Below are positions 15,636-24,109 of a DNA stretch of 64,000 nucleotides, piece by piece. Position 1 is the first letter of the stretch. Each line of letters starts with the position of its first letter. Location: positions 248,001 through 312,000 of the forward strand of contig VGFT01000001.1 in assembly GCA_016868775.1 (NCBI GenBank). The letters run 5' to 3'. The notes below the pieces were generated by a model, which worked only from the letters and a program-made list of their open reading frames with translations, was not told the DNA's origin and did no database searches. The position numbers were made by a program, and so were the translations under genes. This DNA is from Bacteroidota bacterium (GTDB lineage: Bacteria > Bacteroidota > Bacteroidia > Chitinophagales > Chitinophagaceae).

Positions 15636-16658
15636 TCACTTCCGCTTGATCAGCACCGCACTCACTACGTTTCGCTCAACGCCCGCATCCCCCGGACGAA
15701 CCGTCAACCGTCCCGATATAACCATAGAGGTCGAACCGCCTCCATCCAGGTTAATGGCATCGGTACAACCCAGCTGATTTAACATAGCAGCCAAATCGGC
15801 CAGATTGATACCCGGATAACCGGCCCCACCATTGTCTCCCTCCACCGCCAACAAAAGAACAATCCCATTGGACGTATACCCGAGTGCAGATCGCGGACGA
15901 CTGGTGGTATTATTGATATTGATCAATTCCGCTACATCGGAAATCGTTACCTGCCCACCTCGCAACAACATCGGAGAACCTCCAATGGCGGTGGGAACGG
16001 TCCACTGCGACCCCCCTGCCGGAAAGGTTTCCGTCGGTTCCGGCTGAGGAACGGCTCCTTCTACATTGGGACTGGGGATCGGATAACTATAGATGTTTTC
16101 ATTGGTGGCCCCCACGTGATAGATCCACGCCGTCGTGGGCGCTCCGTTCGTCTGTATACCAAAAGCTGCTCGGGTTGGATAATAGATATTGGGCGGTCGA
16201 CTTACCGACTTGATGTTGTGAGAACTTTGCGTGTTGTTGTACTTGACCAGGCTATAAGAGGAATTGCCGCCGAAATAACCTCCGTTGATGGCTCCATATA
16301 CGATCCCGGTTTCCTGTGACACAAATTCACTGACCTTTTTAGCCGTAGCCGATTGAACCGGCTTGAAATCATAAATACCCAACTTGCTGTCATAAGCCAG
16401 ACAAAATGCCTTTACGGTTCGTCCGTTGAAAATAGTATCAAAACTAAAGGCCTGAATTCCGCTGGGAAAACTGGAACTGTACGAGGAATTGTACTTCCAG
16501 CCCGCGGAAAGCGTGATGATCGGTACAATAACCGGAGGTGTAGTACCGCCGCCGCCGCCACCAGAATTGTTTCCACCTCCACCCGATCCACCGTCCTTCG
16601 AACAAGCAGCCGTAAAAAGAAGAACAAATGAAAGGACAAAAAAAAGTTTTGTTTTCAT
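15636..16658 (-). CDS. Phosphodiester glycosidase family lipoprotein (NAGPA/DUF2233)
   Basis: 340-residue lipoprotein; the signal ends in a lipobox with Cys19 (LFTAAC). A very glycine-rich tether of about 25 residues follows before the NAGPA domain. Domain marks are GAINGGYFGG near residue 125, RSALGYTSNGIVLLLAVEG and the terminal AINLDGGGSTSMV. Mammalian NAGPA removes N-acetylglucosamine from a phosphodiester on mannose 6-phosphate (the uncovering enzyme); bacterial members act on phosphodiester-linked sugars. Last gene of the five-gene operon led by the MFS transporter, 5 bases after the GHL10 gene. It probably removes phosphodiester-linked sugar caps outside the inner membrane; the true substrate is unknown. 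Confidence 0.87.
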   Translation of the reverse strand: MKTKLFFVLSFVLLFTAACSKDGGSGGGGNNSGGGGGGTTPPVIVPIITLSAGWKYNSSYSSSFPSGIQAFSFDTIFNGRTVKAFCLAYDSKLGIYDFKPVQSATAKKVSEFVSQETGIVYGAINGGYFGGNSSYSLVKYNNTQSSHNIKSVSRPPNIYYPTRAAFGIQTNGAPTTAWIYHVGATNENIYSYPIPSPNVEGAVPQPEPTETFPAGGSQWTVPTAIGGSPMLLRGGQVTISDVAELININNTTSRPRSALGYTSNGIVLLLAVEGDNGGAGYPGINLADLAAMLNQLGCTDAINLDGGGSTSMVISGRLTVRPGDAGVERNVVSAVLIKRK

Positions 16659-16663
16659 GACGA

Positions 16664-17749
16664 TTATTTGATGGTGTCGGGGTACAGAGGCCCGGACAAC
16701 CGATTCAGGGTTTCATAATAAAAGAATACTTCACCGTTGTAACCATAGGCACGATTGAGTTCAATAAATCGATTGAGCAAAGCGCGCGTGGCTTGATATC
16801 CATCGCCCAGTGACGTCAGCACACCCGGAAAGATCTTACGGCGCTGATCGGCTGGAACCTGCTTGTTCAGATCCTTCAACAATTTCTCATAGGCTTCGGC
16901 GTTGTACCGATATAATTGGGGAAATACATAATCGGCATATCCCTCTCGCAACCAGGTCGGCCAATCCTGCAAGTACTCCTGCTTGCTCCAAGGGTAAATG
17001 CTGGGCGACCAAGTAACCAAACAATTCGGCTTATGCGACTTAACCAGTTGATATAACTGCTGACCGAATGCACTTAACTTATCGGCACGCCATTGTACCC
17101 AATCGGGTTCCTTGGAATCGAGTGCTGCTCGCTGATCACCCCCGGTATTTCCGTAGGCACTCACCGTAGAGGCCTCGTATCCACCCTCGGAGGGCATGGC
17201 CGGCAACCGGTCATCCCCCTGGATCCCGTCAATGTCATAACGAAGAACGATCTCTTCCACCAATTCTTTTAGAAATTGCTGGGGACCGGAATGCAAGGTA
17301 TTCCACCAATAAAACCCATTTTTCTGCAACAGATTTCCCTTTGAATTTCGTCCGGCCCAGTCGGGATATTTCTTATTCCAAACCGACAACGAATCCTTAT
17401 ACGAATAGGAAAAGCCGAATTCCATCCACGCATGAACGCGCAAGCCCACGGCATGTGCCTCCTCGATCATTTCCTGCAACGGATCACGGCCCTTGTAAGC
17501 AGGGTCCTGCAATTGTCCTACATATTGATTCGTAACCTGGCTGGGGAACATCGTTTTCCCATTGTTCCAAACGACCATAAACAAATCTGTCAACCCCTGA
17601 TCGCGACACTGCATTACCGCCTCCCGGATCTGCTGTCGGGAATTCAATACGGTACTACCGGAGCTGGTCACCCAAACCCCCCGGATCGGGTCTTGCCCAA
17701 AAACGGATAACACGCTCAAACACCCAAGCAATAAAAAGATCTTCCTCAT
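16664..17749 (-). CDS. Secreted GHL10 (DUF187) family glycoside hydrolase-like protein, copy 1
   Basis: 361 residues with a signal peptide (MRKIFLLLGCLSVLSVFGQ). It is a TIM-barrel GHL10 protein starting with IRGVWVTSSGSTVLNS, then GLRVHAWMEFGFSYSY, KNGFYWWNTLHSGPQQFLKEL and the acidic strand end DIDGIQGDDRLPAMP near residue 205, which should contain the catalytic acids. A late FPQLYRYN and GEVFFYYETL complete the barrel. It is clearly paralogous to the gene at 20744 over its whole length. GHL10 enzymes are linked to peptidoglycan or other N-acetyl-sugar glycans, but the substrate of this subgroup is not known. It directly abuts the DUF4434 gene. Confidence 0.85.
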   Translation of the reverse strand: MRKIFLLLGCLSVLSVFGQDPIRGVWVTSSGSTVLNSRQQIREAVMQCRDQGLTDLFMVVWNNGKTMFPSQVTNQYVGQLQDPAYKGRDPLQEMIEEAHAVGLRVHAWMEFGFSYSYKDSLSVWNKKYPDWAGRNSKGNLLQKNGFYWWNTLHSGPQQFLKELVEEIVLRYDIDGIQGDDRLPAMPSEGGYEASTVSAYGNTGGDQRAALDSKEPDWVQWRADKLSAFGQQLYQLVKSHKPNCLVTWSPSIYPWSKQEYLQDWPTWLREGYADYVFPQLYRYNAEAYEKLLKDLNKQVPADQRRKIFPGVLTSLGDGYQATRALLNRFIELNRAYGYNGEVFFYYETLNRLSGPLYPDTIK

Positions 17750-18682
17750 TTAGATTTGATTGACATACTCCAAATATCGGTTATAGAGATGATGGGCGGA
17801 AGGGTACATTGATTGGGGACTCATAAAATGCGAAAACTCAAAAGTGATCGCCTTGTCGTATCCGGCGCGACAGGCCGCCTCCAATTTCAAGCGTAACTTT
17901 TCGAATTTGATCGGCAAAAATTTAATGGGCATATCTCGATCGAAAGACTCCGCATTGGTCCAGCACTGCATACCGTATTTATCCGCCAGCTTCTTATTGA
18001 TCCGAAAGAAATCCTCCAATTCATGAAAATCGATGTGGCCATCCTGAAACGCGACGGCATCTACCGCTCCTTGCATCCCTGCAAAAAGCTCATCCCATTC
18101 CCGCTCGTGCGCCTGAAGAGAAACCGCATCGGTCTTGGTTAGTTCCGCTTGTGCAGCCATCACCGCTTTCTTCCCGTCGATCCACGGAGAGATAAAGGTG
18201 TGAAGACCGCCACTAACCTCCTTGCACTGCTTCCCCAACGTATGAAAAGCTTCGGTAGCGCCTTTGGTCTTGCGACTGATCTCCATGGACAAATACCAAC
18301 CCTGAAAAGAGGGATGATGCCCATATTTCTGCCAGACTTCCTCGATCACAAACCGATTGGCATCGATCTCGTGCTGCATATTGCCGGTATCCCAATAGCG
18401 ACCGCTGTCGTACAACCCAAAATAAAACTTCATTTGGTGTTTGTCGGCCAGCGTTAGAAACAAATCAATCAGATCCACCGGTGGTGCATAACAACCAAAC
18501 TCCTTCATCAAATATGTGGACGGATACGTAATGAACCGACGATAACCTGAACGGATCACGATCACGGTATCGATGCCTGCCGCTTTCATGTGCTGAAAAT
18601 CACGGGCCCATTCGGCAGCACCCCAGTTCTGGTGAGGGATGTCGTGACTGATCTCGTCAATGAACGTACCGGTGATGCGCAT
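17750..18682 (-). CDS. DUF4434 TIM-barrel protein
   Basis: 310-residue protein matching DUF4434, a glycoside-hydrolase-like TIM barrel common in Bacteroidota glycan loci. Barrel strands are visible: RITGTFIDEISHDIP, GIDTVIVIRSGYR, KFYFGLYDSGRYWD, GWYLSMEIS (candidate acid/base Glu), AVAFQDGHIDFHEL, CWTNAESFD (second candidate Glu) and AITFEFSHFMSP. Unlike its operon neighbours it has no signal peptide, so it probably acts in the cytoplasm on imported fragments. It abuts the GHL10 gene and lies 2 bases after the SGNH gene, so co-translation is likely. The activity is not established. Confidence 0.82.
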   Translation of the reverse strand: MRITGTFIDEISHDIPHQNWGAAEWARDFQHMKAAGIDTVIVIRSGYRRFITYPSTYLMKEFGCYAPPVDLIDLFLTLADKHQMKFYFGLYDSGRYWDTGNMQHEIDANRFVIEEVWQKYGHHPSFQGWYLSMEISRKTKGATEAFHTLGKQCKEVSGGLHTFISPWIDGKKAVMAAQAELTKTDAVSLQAHEREWDELFAGMQGAVDAVAFQDGHIDFHELEDFFRINKKLADKYGMQCWTNAESFDRDMPIKFLPIKFEKLRLKLEAACRAGYDKAITFEFSHFMSPQSMYPSAHHLYNRYLEYVNQI

Positions 18683-18684
18683 GA

Positions 18685-19356
18685 TTACATCAGCTTAAGA
18701 TCGATTAGAACCTGTTTCCATTTCAAGTATCCGGCGCCATTCAGATGCAGTCCGTCATTGGTGTACTTCACATCCAACTTTTTATCGGCATTCAAAAAAT
18801 GCGGATAAAGGTCTACATAAACATGTCCTCTTTTCTGACACATTTCCTTTAACTGGGCGTTGATGGAAAGAATGTGATCGGTCTTGCCCTGATGCGCCTT
18901 GAATCGAGCAAAGGCATCGTTGGTAGGCAAGATGCTTTGTACCAATACGGTCGTTTGGGGCGATTCCTTTTCAACGCGCTCAACGATTCGGTTGTAGTTG
19001 CGAACGATCACTTCATCGGGTGTGTTTCGGGATACATCATTCACCCCGATCAAAATAAAAATCTTACTGGGCTTGGCGGAAAGGACCTCATCCATCCGGG
19101 CAAGCACTCCGTAGGTTATGTCTCCGCTGATCCCCCGGTTGATCACCAGGTTATTCTGCCAGATCTCCGACCATTCCCCCATGTCTGTTATGCTGTTGCC
19201 TAAAAAAACGATCTCACCGGCTCGATCTGGAAGGGCCCGAAACAAGGTCACTTTTTGCTCGTAATAGGTAGTTTGATAAGAAGAGTCCCAGGTTTGCCCG
19301 AATAAACCCGACTGAAGAAAAATTATCAAGAAAAAAATTAGATTGACCCGTTTCAT
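18685..19356 (-). CDS. Secreted SGNH/GDSL hydrolase (carbohydrate esterase-like)
   Basis: 223 residues with a signal peptide (MKRVNLIFFLIIFLQSGLFGQ). All four SGNH blocks are present: FLGNSITDMG with Ser55 as nucleophile, NRGISGD with the oxyanion Gly, IGVNDVSRNT with the Asn, and NDGLHLNGAGY with catalytic Asp and His near residues 205-208. Within a glycan operon it most likely removes O-acetyl groups from sugars, but lipase or other esterase activity cannot be excluded. It lies 12 bases after the MFS gene and 2 bases before DUF4434. Confidence 0.87.
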   Translation of the reverse strand: MKRVNLIFFLIIFLQSGLFGQTWDSSYQTTYYEQKVTLFRALPDRAGEIVFLGNSITDMGEWSEIWQNNLVINRGISGDITYGVLARMDEVLSAKPSKIFILIGVNDVSRNTPDEVIVRNYNRIVERVEKESPQTTVLVQSILPTNDAFARFKAHQGKTDHILSINAQLKEMCQKRGHVYVDLYPHFLNADKKLDVKYTNDGLHLNGAGYLKWKQVLIDLKLM

Positions 19357-19368
19357 GATACAGATTGT

Positions 19369-20646
19369 CTATGATTTAATGGTTTCCGGCTTTCGCAAAG
19401 GTACAAGAGCGGTCACGATAAAGGCCGGAATGGTAGAAATCAAGACCCAAATGAAAAAATTCGAATACCCATACCGATCACTGATATACCCGCTGATCAT
19501 TGAGGCCGCAGTGTATCCCAAATACGTAATGGCACTTCCAAACGCATAATGAGCCAACGGATACTTCCCCGGCGCCAACTGCTGCATGATAAATAATATG
19601 ATGCCGATGAATCCAAAGCCATAGCCAAAGTACTCGACCGATAAGGCAATTGAGATGGTGAGCATATCCGAGGGCAGGAACCAGGCGAGATATGCGTATA
19701 CCGCGAAAGGCAAATTGAAAAAAGTACAGAGCATCAGCAGCATTTGACGCGTAAGTCCTTTATTGGATACCAGATATCCCGCCAACAACGACCCGGCTAT
19801 AAAAGCAATCGTACCATAAACACCCGTCAGTAACCCAACCTGCGTTTCACTTAAACCCAACCCCCCCTTGGAGTGATCTGCTAAAAAGAAAAGTGGGGTG
19901 ATCTTCATTGCCTGCCCCTCAGCAAAACGATACAACGTAATAAACGCAATACCACCCCAAACCGCCGGCTTCTGAAAGAAACTCCGGATCACATCCACCA
20001 ACGTCTCCCACACCTCCGCGCCGGTTTTCACCGATCGCTCCTCCTGCGTTCGAGGCAATACCCGCGTGCTGTATAATCCCACTAAAAACATCACCACCGC
20101 ATACAATCCCAATACGATCGACCACCCTTTCACATTTCCCATCGAGGCCACTAAACTTCCTGCCAAAAAAACCATTCCTCCATTGGAAAAAACTTTGGCG
20201 ACATTATAGAAAGTTCCCTGCCAGCCCACCCACTGCGCCTGCTCCTTCTCGCTTAATTCAGCTAAATACATACCATCCGCCGCCATGTCTTGCGTAGCCC
20301 CCATAAAAGCCAATAAAAAAAAGAAGACGATGGAAAGCGGAAAAAAATGTTCGGTATACAAACTCATGGCCGCCAAGGCAAAGCAAATGGCAGCCAACAT
20401 CTGCGTTGCATAGATATAAAAACGCCGGGAACGAAACATCTCCAGAAACGGCCCCCACAACGGCTTAAAACTCCAAGGCAACACGATCACCCCGGTCCAA
20501 AAAGCGATTTGACCGTCGGTGTATCCCAGTTTTTTGTACAAAACAGACAACGCCGTACCATTCAACATAATGTTGGGCAGTCCCATCGCAAACCAAGTCG
20601 TTGGTACCCATCTCAACGGAGAAGGGGAAAGATTCAATTTGTTCAA
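19369..20646 (-). CDS. MFS transporter, AmpG-like
   Basis: 425-residue 12-helix major facilitator protein, first gene of the leftward five-gene operon. The N-terminus WFAMGLPNIMLNGTALSVLYKKLGYTDGQI and the helix WKP-like segment LPWSFKPLWGPFLE resemble AmpG-type permeases, which import anhydro-muropeptides or GlcNAc-containing disaccharides. GATQDMAADGMYLAEL on helix 4 is another such block. No in-frame ATG exists before the conserved N-terminus, so the start is the TTG at 20646. This is supported by a 12-base element directly upstream that also abuts the ATG of the AGE epimerase gene. It likely takes up the small product released by the neighbouring hydrolases. Confidence 0.85.
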   Translation of the reverse strand: MNKLNLSPSPLRWVPTTWFAMGLPNIMLNGTALSVLYKKLGYTDGQIAFWTGVIVLPWSFKPLWGPFLEMFRSRRFYIYATQMLAAICFALAAMSLYTEHFFPLSIVFFFLLAFMGATQDMAADGMYLAELSEKEQAQWVGWQGTFYNVAKVFSNGGMVFLAGSLVASMGNVKGWSIVLGLYAVVMFLVGLYSTRVLPRTQEERSVKTGAEVWETLVDVIRSFFQKPAVWGGIAFITLYRFAEGQAMKITPLFFLADHSKGGLGLSETQVGLLTGVYGTIAFIAGSLLAGYLVSNKGLTRQMLLMLCTFFNLPFAVYAYLAWFLPSDMLTISIALSVEYFGYGFGFIGIILFIMQQLAPGKYPLAHYAFGSAITYLGYTAASMISGYISDRYGYSNFFIWVLISTIPAFIVTALVPLRKPETIKS

Positions 20647-20674
20647 GGCAAGCAGTTGATTTTTAGATAAATAG
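20647..20674 (-). promoter_or_regulatory. Shared leader/promoter element of the MFS operon
   Basis: In the sense direction this reads CTATTTATC, a 7-base spacer, then CAACTGCTTGCC, directly followed by the TTG start codon. The same two words, with a 4-base spacer, occur directly before the ATG of the AGE epimerase operon (37933-37957). The upstream TTC-x-CTATTTATC context is also shared. CTATTTATC does not match the usual TAnnTTTG box, so it may be an operator or a promoter read by an alternative sigma factor; CAACTGCTTGCC may be the transcribed leader. Confidence 0.65.
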
Positions 20675-20743
20675 AGAATATGAAAGTTAATAAAAATAAT
20701 TAATAACCAAGCGAAATCAGCACATATTTTTAATTAAGTTCGC

Positions 20744-21943
20744 ATGCGCTTCCGCATGAAATTTACCCCTTTTACCACTCGGATCTTGGCCAGCCTGCTG
20801 GTTGTATTTTCCCTATTCGCCTGCAAAAAAAATGACGGGGGTGGAGGAAGTGGTGGAGGCGGAAACGGTGGCGGTGGCGGCGGGGGAGGAAGTACAACCC
20901 CGGTATGGGATCCAAATGCCCTGCGTGGGGTTTGGGTAACCACTACGGCAAGCACCGCGCTGGACAGCCGCAACAACATCCAGCAAATGGTCACCCAATG
21001 CAAGGCCGCCGGCATCAATCACCTCTTCATCGTGGTGTATAACAATGCCCGCACCATGTATCCCAGTACGGTGATGAACAATCTGATCGGTAAATCCATC
21101 TTAGAACGATTTGAGGGACGTGACCCGTTGCAAGAGTGTGTGGAAGAAGGGCATGCAAAAGGACTCAAAGTTCATGCCTGGTTTGAATATGGATTTTCCT
21201 CTTCGTATTCTGCAAGTGGCGGACCCATCGTAGCGGCCAAACCCCATTGGGCCGCCAGAGACATGAACGGATCGCTGGTCGTGAAAAACGGATTCGACTG
21301 GTTGAACCCCATCCACCCCGAAGTGCAACAATTCATGATCGACCTGTTCAAAGAAGTGGTGACGCGATACGATGTGGATGGTGTTCAAGGCGACGACCGA
21401 TTGCCCGCCATGCCCACCACCGGCAGCTACGATGCCTATACCACCGCACTCTACGCGGCCGAAAACAACGGCGCCTCTCCTCCCCCCAGCGCTACCGATG
21501 CCACTTGGCTGAACTGGCGCGCAAAAAAATTGAACGCCTTTCTCAAACGGTTACGCACCGAAGTAAAGGCGATCAAACCAGCCATTCAACTCACCGTTTC
21601 CCCCAGCCCTTATCCGTGGGGACTAACCGAATACTTACAAGACTGGCCCACTTGGGTCGACAGTAGCTATGTAGATGCCATCCTGCCGCAATGCTACCGA
21701 TACGACATCAGCGCCTATGATGCCACGCTTTCTCAACAAAAGACCTATTACCGCAATCCCAATGTTCCCCTGTACCCGGGCGTATTGCTTCGATCCGGTA
21801 CCTATGTGGCGCCAACTGCTTTCCTGACCCAAATGATACAGGCAAACCGAAACAAAGGTTTCAAAGGAGAAGCCTTCTTCTTCTACGAAGGAATTCCGCC
21901 TACGGCCCCTTGGTTCAGCGGACAATACCCCTTCATCAAATAA
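20744..21943 (+). CDS. GHL10 (DUF187) family glycoside hydrolase-like lipoprotein, copy 2
   Basis: 399 residues (387 if the ATG at 20756 is used, which gives the cleaner signal MKFTPFTTRILASLLVVF). The lipobox SLFAC anchors it, and a glycine/serine/asparagine tether of about 22 residues precedes the barrel. The barrel follows copy 1 closely: LRGVWVTTTASTALDS, GLKVHAWFEYGFSSSY, VKNGFDWLNPIHPEVQQF, DVDGVQGDDRLPAMP and GEAFFFYEGI. Compared with copy 1 it is a membrane lipoprotein rather than a soluble exported protein, so the two probably act in different places or on successive substrates. First gene of the rightward operon with GH92 and GH20; the GH92 start is 6 bases downstream. Confidence 0.86.
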   Translation: MRFRMKFTPFTTRILASLLVVFSLFACKKNDGGGGSGGGGNGGGGGGGGSTTPVWDPNALRGVWVTTTASTALDSRNNIQQMVTQCKAAGINHLFIVVYNNARTMYPSTVMNNLIGKSILERFEGRDPLQECVEEGHAKGLKVHAWFEYGFSSSYSASGGPIVAAKPHWAARDMNGSLVVKNGFDWLNPIHPEVQQFMIDLFKEVVTRYDVDGVQGDDRLPAMPTTGSYDAYTTALYAAENNGASPPPSATDATWLNWRAKKLNAFLKRLRTEVKAIKPAIQLTVSPSPYPWGLTEYLQDWPTWVDSSYVDAILPQCYRYDISAYDATLSQQKTYYRNPNVPLYPGVLLRSGTYVAPTAFLTQMIQANRNKGFKGEAFFFYEGIPPTAPWFSGQYPFIK

Positions 21944-21949
21944 ATCACG

Positions 21950-24109
21950 ATGCACCGTATCGCCGGAATGCTCCTGCTGCTCAGTATCACGCATTTACTA
22001 GCGGCCCAAAAACTGACCCGCTGGGTAGATCCTTTTTTGGGCACAGGCGGACACGGACACGTCTACCCCGGCGCCACCGTTCCTTTCGGAATGGTGCAAC
22101 TCAGTCCCGATAACGGCGTCGAAGGATGGGACTGGTGCAGTGGCTATCACTACTCCAGCAACACCATTGCCGGATTCAGTCACACCCACCTCAGCGGAAC
22201 CGGCATCGGCGATTGGTGCGACATCTCCGTGCTTCCCCTCACCGACACAACAGAAATATCTAAATCTAAAATCCTCCTGCCTTTCGATCATAAAAACGAA
22301 AAAGCCAGTCCGGGTTATTATTCCGTCAAATTAAACAACGGCACTCTCTGCGAACTCACCGCCGATACCCGCACCGGTCACCACCGATACACCTTCCACA
22401 ATAAAAACGGCTGGTTGCGTTTCGATATGGGCTTCGCGATCAATTGGGATAAATCCACCGCCGGTATGCTGCAACGCATCGATGATAAAACAATTGTTGG
22501 ATATCGTTACAGCACAGGTTGGGCAAAGGGACAAAAAGTGTATTTCGCCGCCCGCTTCTCGCAACCCATCTCCTACCACCAATTTCTCGATGATTCTGTT
22601 CATACGAAGGATCAAGCATTTGGTCCACACTCTAAGATCCTCCTGCAATTCAATGAAGGTTCGAAACTGCTTCTACAAGTAACACTCAGCTCCGTCAGCA
22701 CCGAAAAGGCATTGCTAGAACTCAATTACCCAACACGCAATAACGATTTCGAGTCGGTTCGAAGAACAGCCGAACAGCATTGGGAAAAAGAATTGAAAAA
22801 AATTCAGATCGATACCACCGACAAAGCCTTCGCAACCCGCTTCTATACCGCCCTCTACCGAACGGGTCTGGCCCCCGTCATCCACAGCGATCGGGATGGT
22901 GCCTATCAAACCTGGGACTACAAAAACAAAATATTCGCAAAAGGAAAAAACAAATACACGATTTTCTCTCAGTGGGATGTGTTTCGCGCACTTTCGCCCC
23001 TATTCAGCCTCACACAACCCGATCGGATGCCCGATCTGCTCAACAGCTTGCTGCAACGGTATGAAGACGACGGACTCCTTCCGGTTTGGGACATCAGCAC
23101 TTGGGAAGCCAATACAATGACCGGCTACCACAGCATACCCATCCTCGCCGACGCAATCTTGAAAAACATCAAAGGATTCGACTACGAAAAAGCCTACACG
23201 GCCATGCGCGCCTCCGCGTTTCAAAAACAACGCGGCACCCCCGCTTACATCCAGTACGGTTACGTTCCGCAAGATAAATACGGCTGGAGCGTAACCATGA
23301 CGCTGGAATACGCCTTTGACGATTGGTGTATCGCACAAGTGGCCCAAAAACTCGGAAAAGAAGAAGATCATAAACTCTTTACCCAACGGGCCGGCAGCTA
23401 TGCCAAACTCTTTGACGCCAATACCGGATTCATGCGCGGTCGCAAATCGGATGGTTCATTTATTGAACCATTTGATCCGCTCCTCTCGGAACACGGATTC
23501 GACGGACAATACATAGAGGGCACGGCCTGGCAACACAGCTTCTTCGTTCCTCATGCCGTTGATTCACTGGCTGCGCTTTACGGGGGCAAAGAGAAACTGG
23601 TAGCCAAGTTAGATGAACTGTTCACGGCTCCGTCGGAGCTGCATGGCGATAATGTTTCCATTGATGTAACCGGACTGATCGGACAATACGCCCACGGCAA
23701 CGAACCCAGTCACCACATCATTTATATGTACACCGCCCTCGGACATCCTGAAAAAGCCGCCAAATGGCTACAGGTAGTTGCCGACAGTATTTATAAAAAC
23801 GGTCCCGACGGACTCAGCGGCAACGACGATTGCGGACAAATGAGCGCCTGGTATTTATGGACAAGTCTGGGCCTCTACCCCATGAACCCCTGCGGAGGCG
23901 AATACCTGTTTGGATATCCGCTGATACGAAAAGCTACCATGCAGCTTCCCAATAAGAAAACTCTTCGCTTCGAAGTAAAAAAAGAAAAAAAACAAGGTCC
24001 GCCGCACATAACCCGCGTAGAGTGGAATGGTCGATCCATCCCGGTTCGTTCCATACAACATTCCGAATTGCTAAAAGGCGGTACCCTTACCTATTATGTT
24101 GCTGAGTAA
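21950..24109 (+). CDS. GH92 family alpha-mannosidase
   Basis: 719 residues with a signal peptide ending near AAQ, so exported. GH92 enzymes are calcium-dependent exo-alpha-mannosidases acting on N-glycans and yeast mannan; some subfamilies cleave mannose-phosphodiester caps. The N-terminal beta-domain shows VDPFLGTGGHGHVYPGATVP and GFSHTHLSGTGIGD. The catalytic (alpha/alpha)6 domain has EGTAWQHSFFVPH (general-acid Glu about residue 523), GNEPSHHIIYMY and GNDDCGQMSAWY (acidic pair about 626-627, at the catalytic base). All key blocks are present, so it should be active. The linkage preference cannot be told. It overlaps the GH20 gene by 14 bases. Confidence 0.94.
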   Translation: MHRIAGMLLLLSITHLLAAQKLTRWVDPFLGTGGHGHVYPGATVPFGMVQLSPDNGVEGWDWCSGYHYSSNTIAGFSHTHLSGTGIGDWCDISVLPLTDTTEISKSKILLPFDHKNEKASPGYYSVKLNNGTLCELTADTRTGHHRYTFHNKNGWLRFDMGFAINWDKSTAGMLQRIDDKTIVGYRYSTGWAKGQKVYFAARFSQPISYHQFLDDSVHTKDQAFGPHSKILLQFNEGSKLLLQVTLSSVSTEKALLELNYPTRNNDFESVRRTAEQHWEKELKKIQIDTTDKAFATRFYTALYRTGLAPVIHSDRDGAYQTWDYKNKIFAKGKNKYTIFSQWDVFRALSPLFSLTQPDRMPDLLNSLLQRYEDDGLLPVWDISTWEANTMTGYHSIPILADAILKNIKGFDYEKAYTAMRASAFQKQRGTPAYIQYGYVPQDKYGWSVTMTLEYAFDDWCIAQVAQKLGKEEDHKLFTQRAGSYAKLFDANTGFMRGRKSDGSFIEPFDPLLSEHGFDGQYIEGTAWQHSFFVPHAVDSLAALYGGKEKLVAKLDELFTAPSELHGDNVSIDVTGLIGQYAHGNEPSHHIIYMYTALGHPEKAAKWLQVVADSIYKNGPDGLSGNDDCGQMSAWYLWTSLGLYPMNPCGGEYLFGYPLIRKATMQLPNKKTLRFEVKKEKKQGPPHITRVEWNGRSIPVRSIQHSELLKGGTLTYYVAE

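Noticed and set aside
20837-20895. GGN-repeat microsatellite as a non-coding repeat
   Set aside because: It is in frame and encodes the glycine tether behind a lipobox, and the same feature exists in the phosphodiester glycosidase gene.
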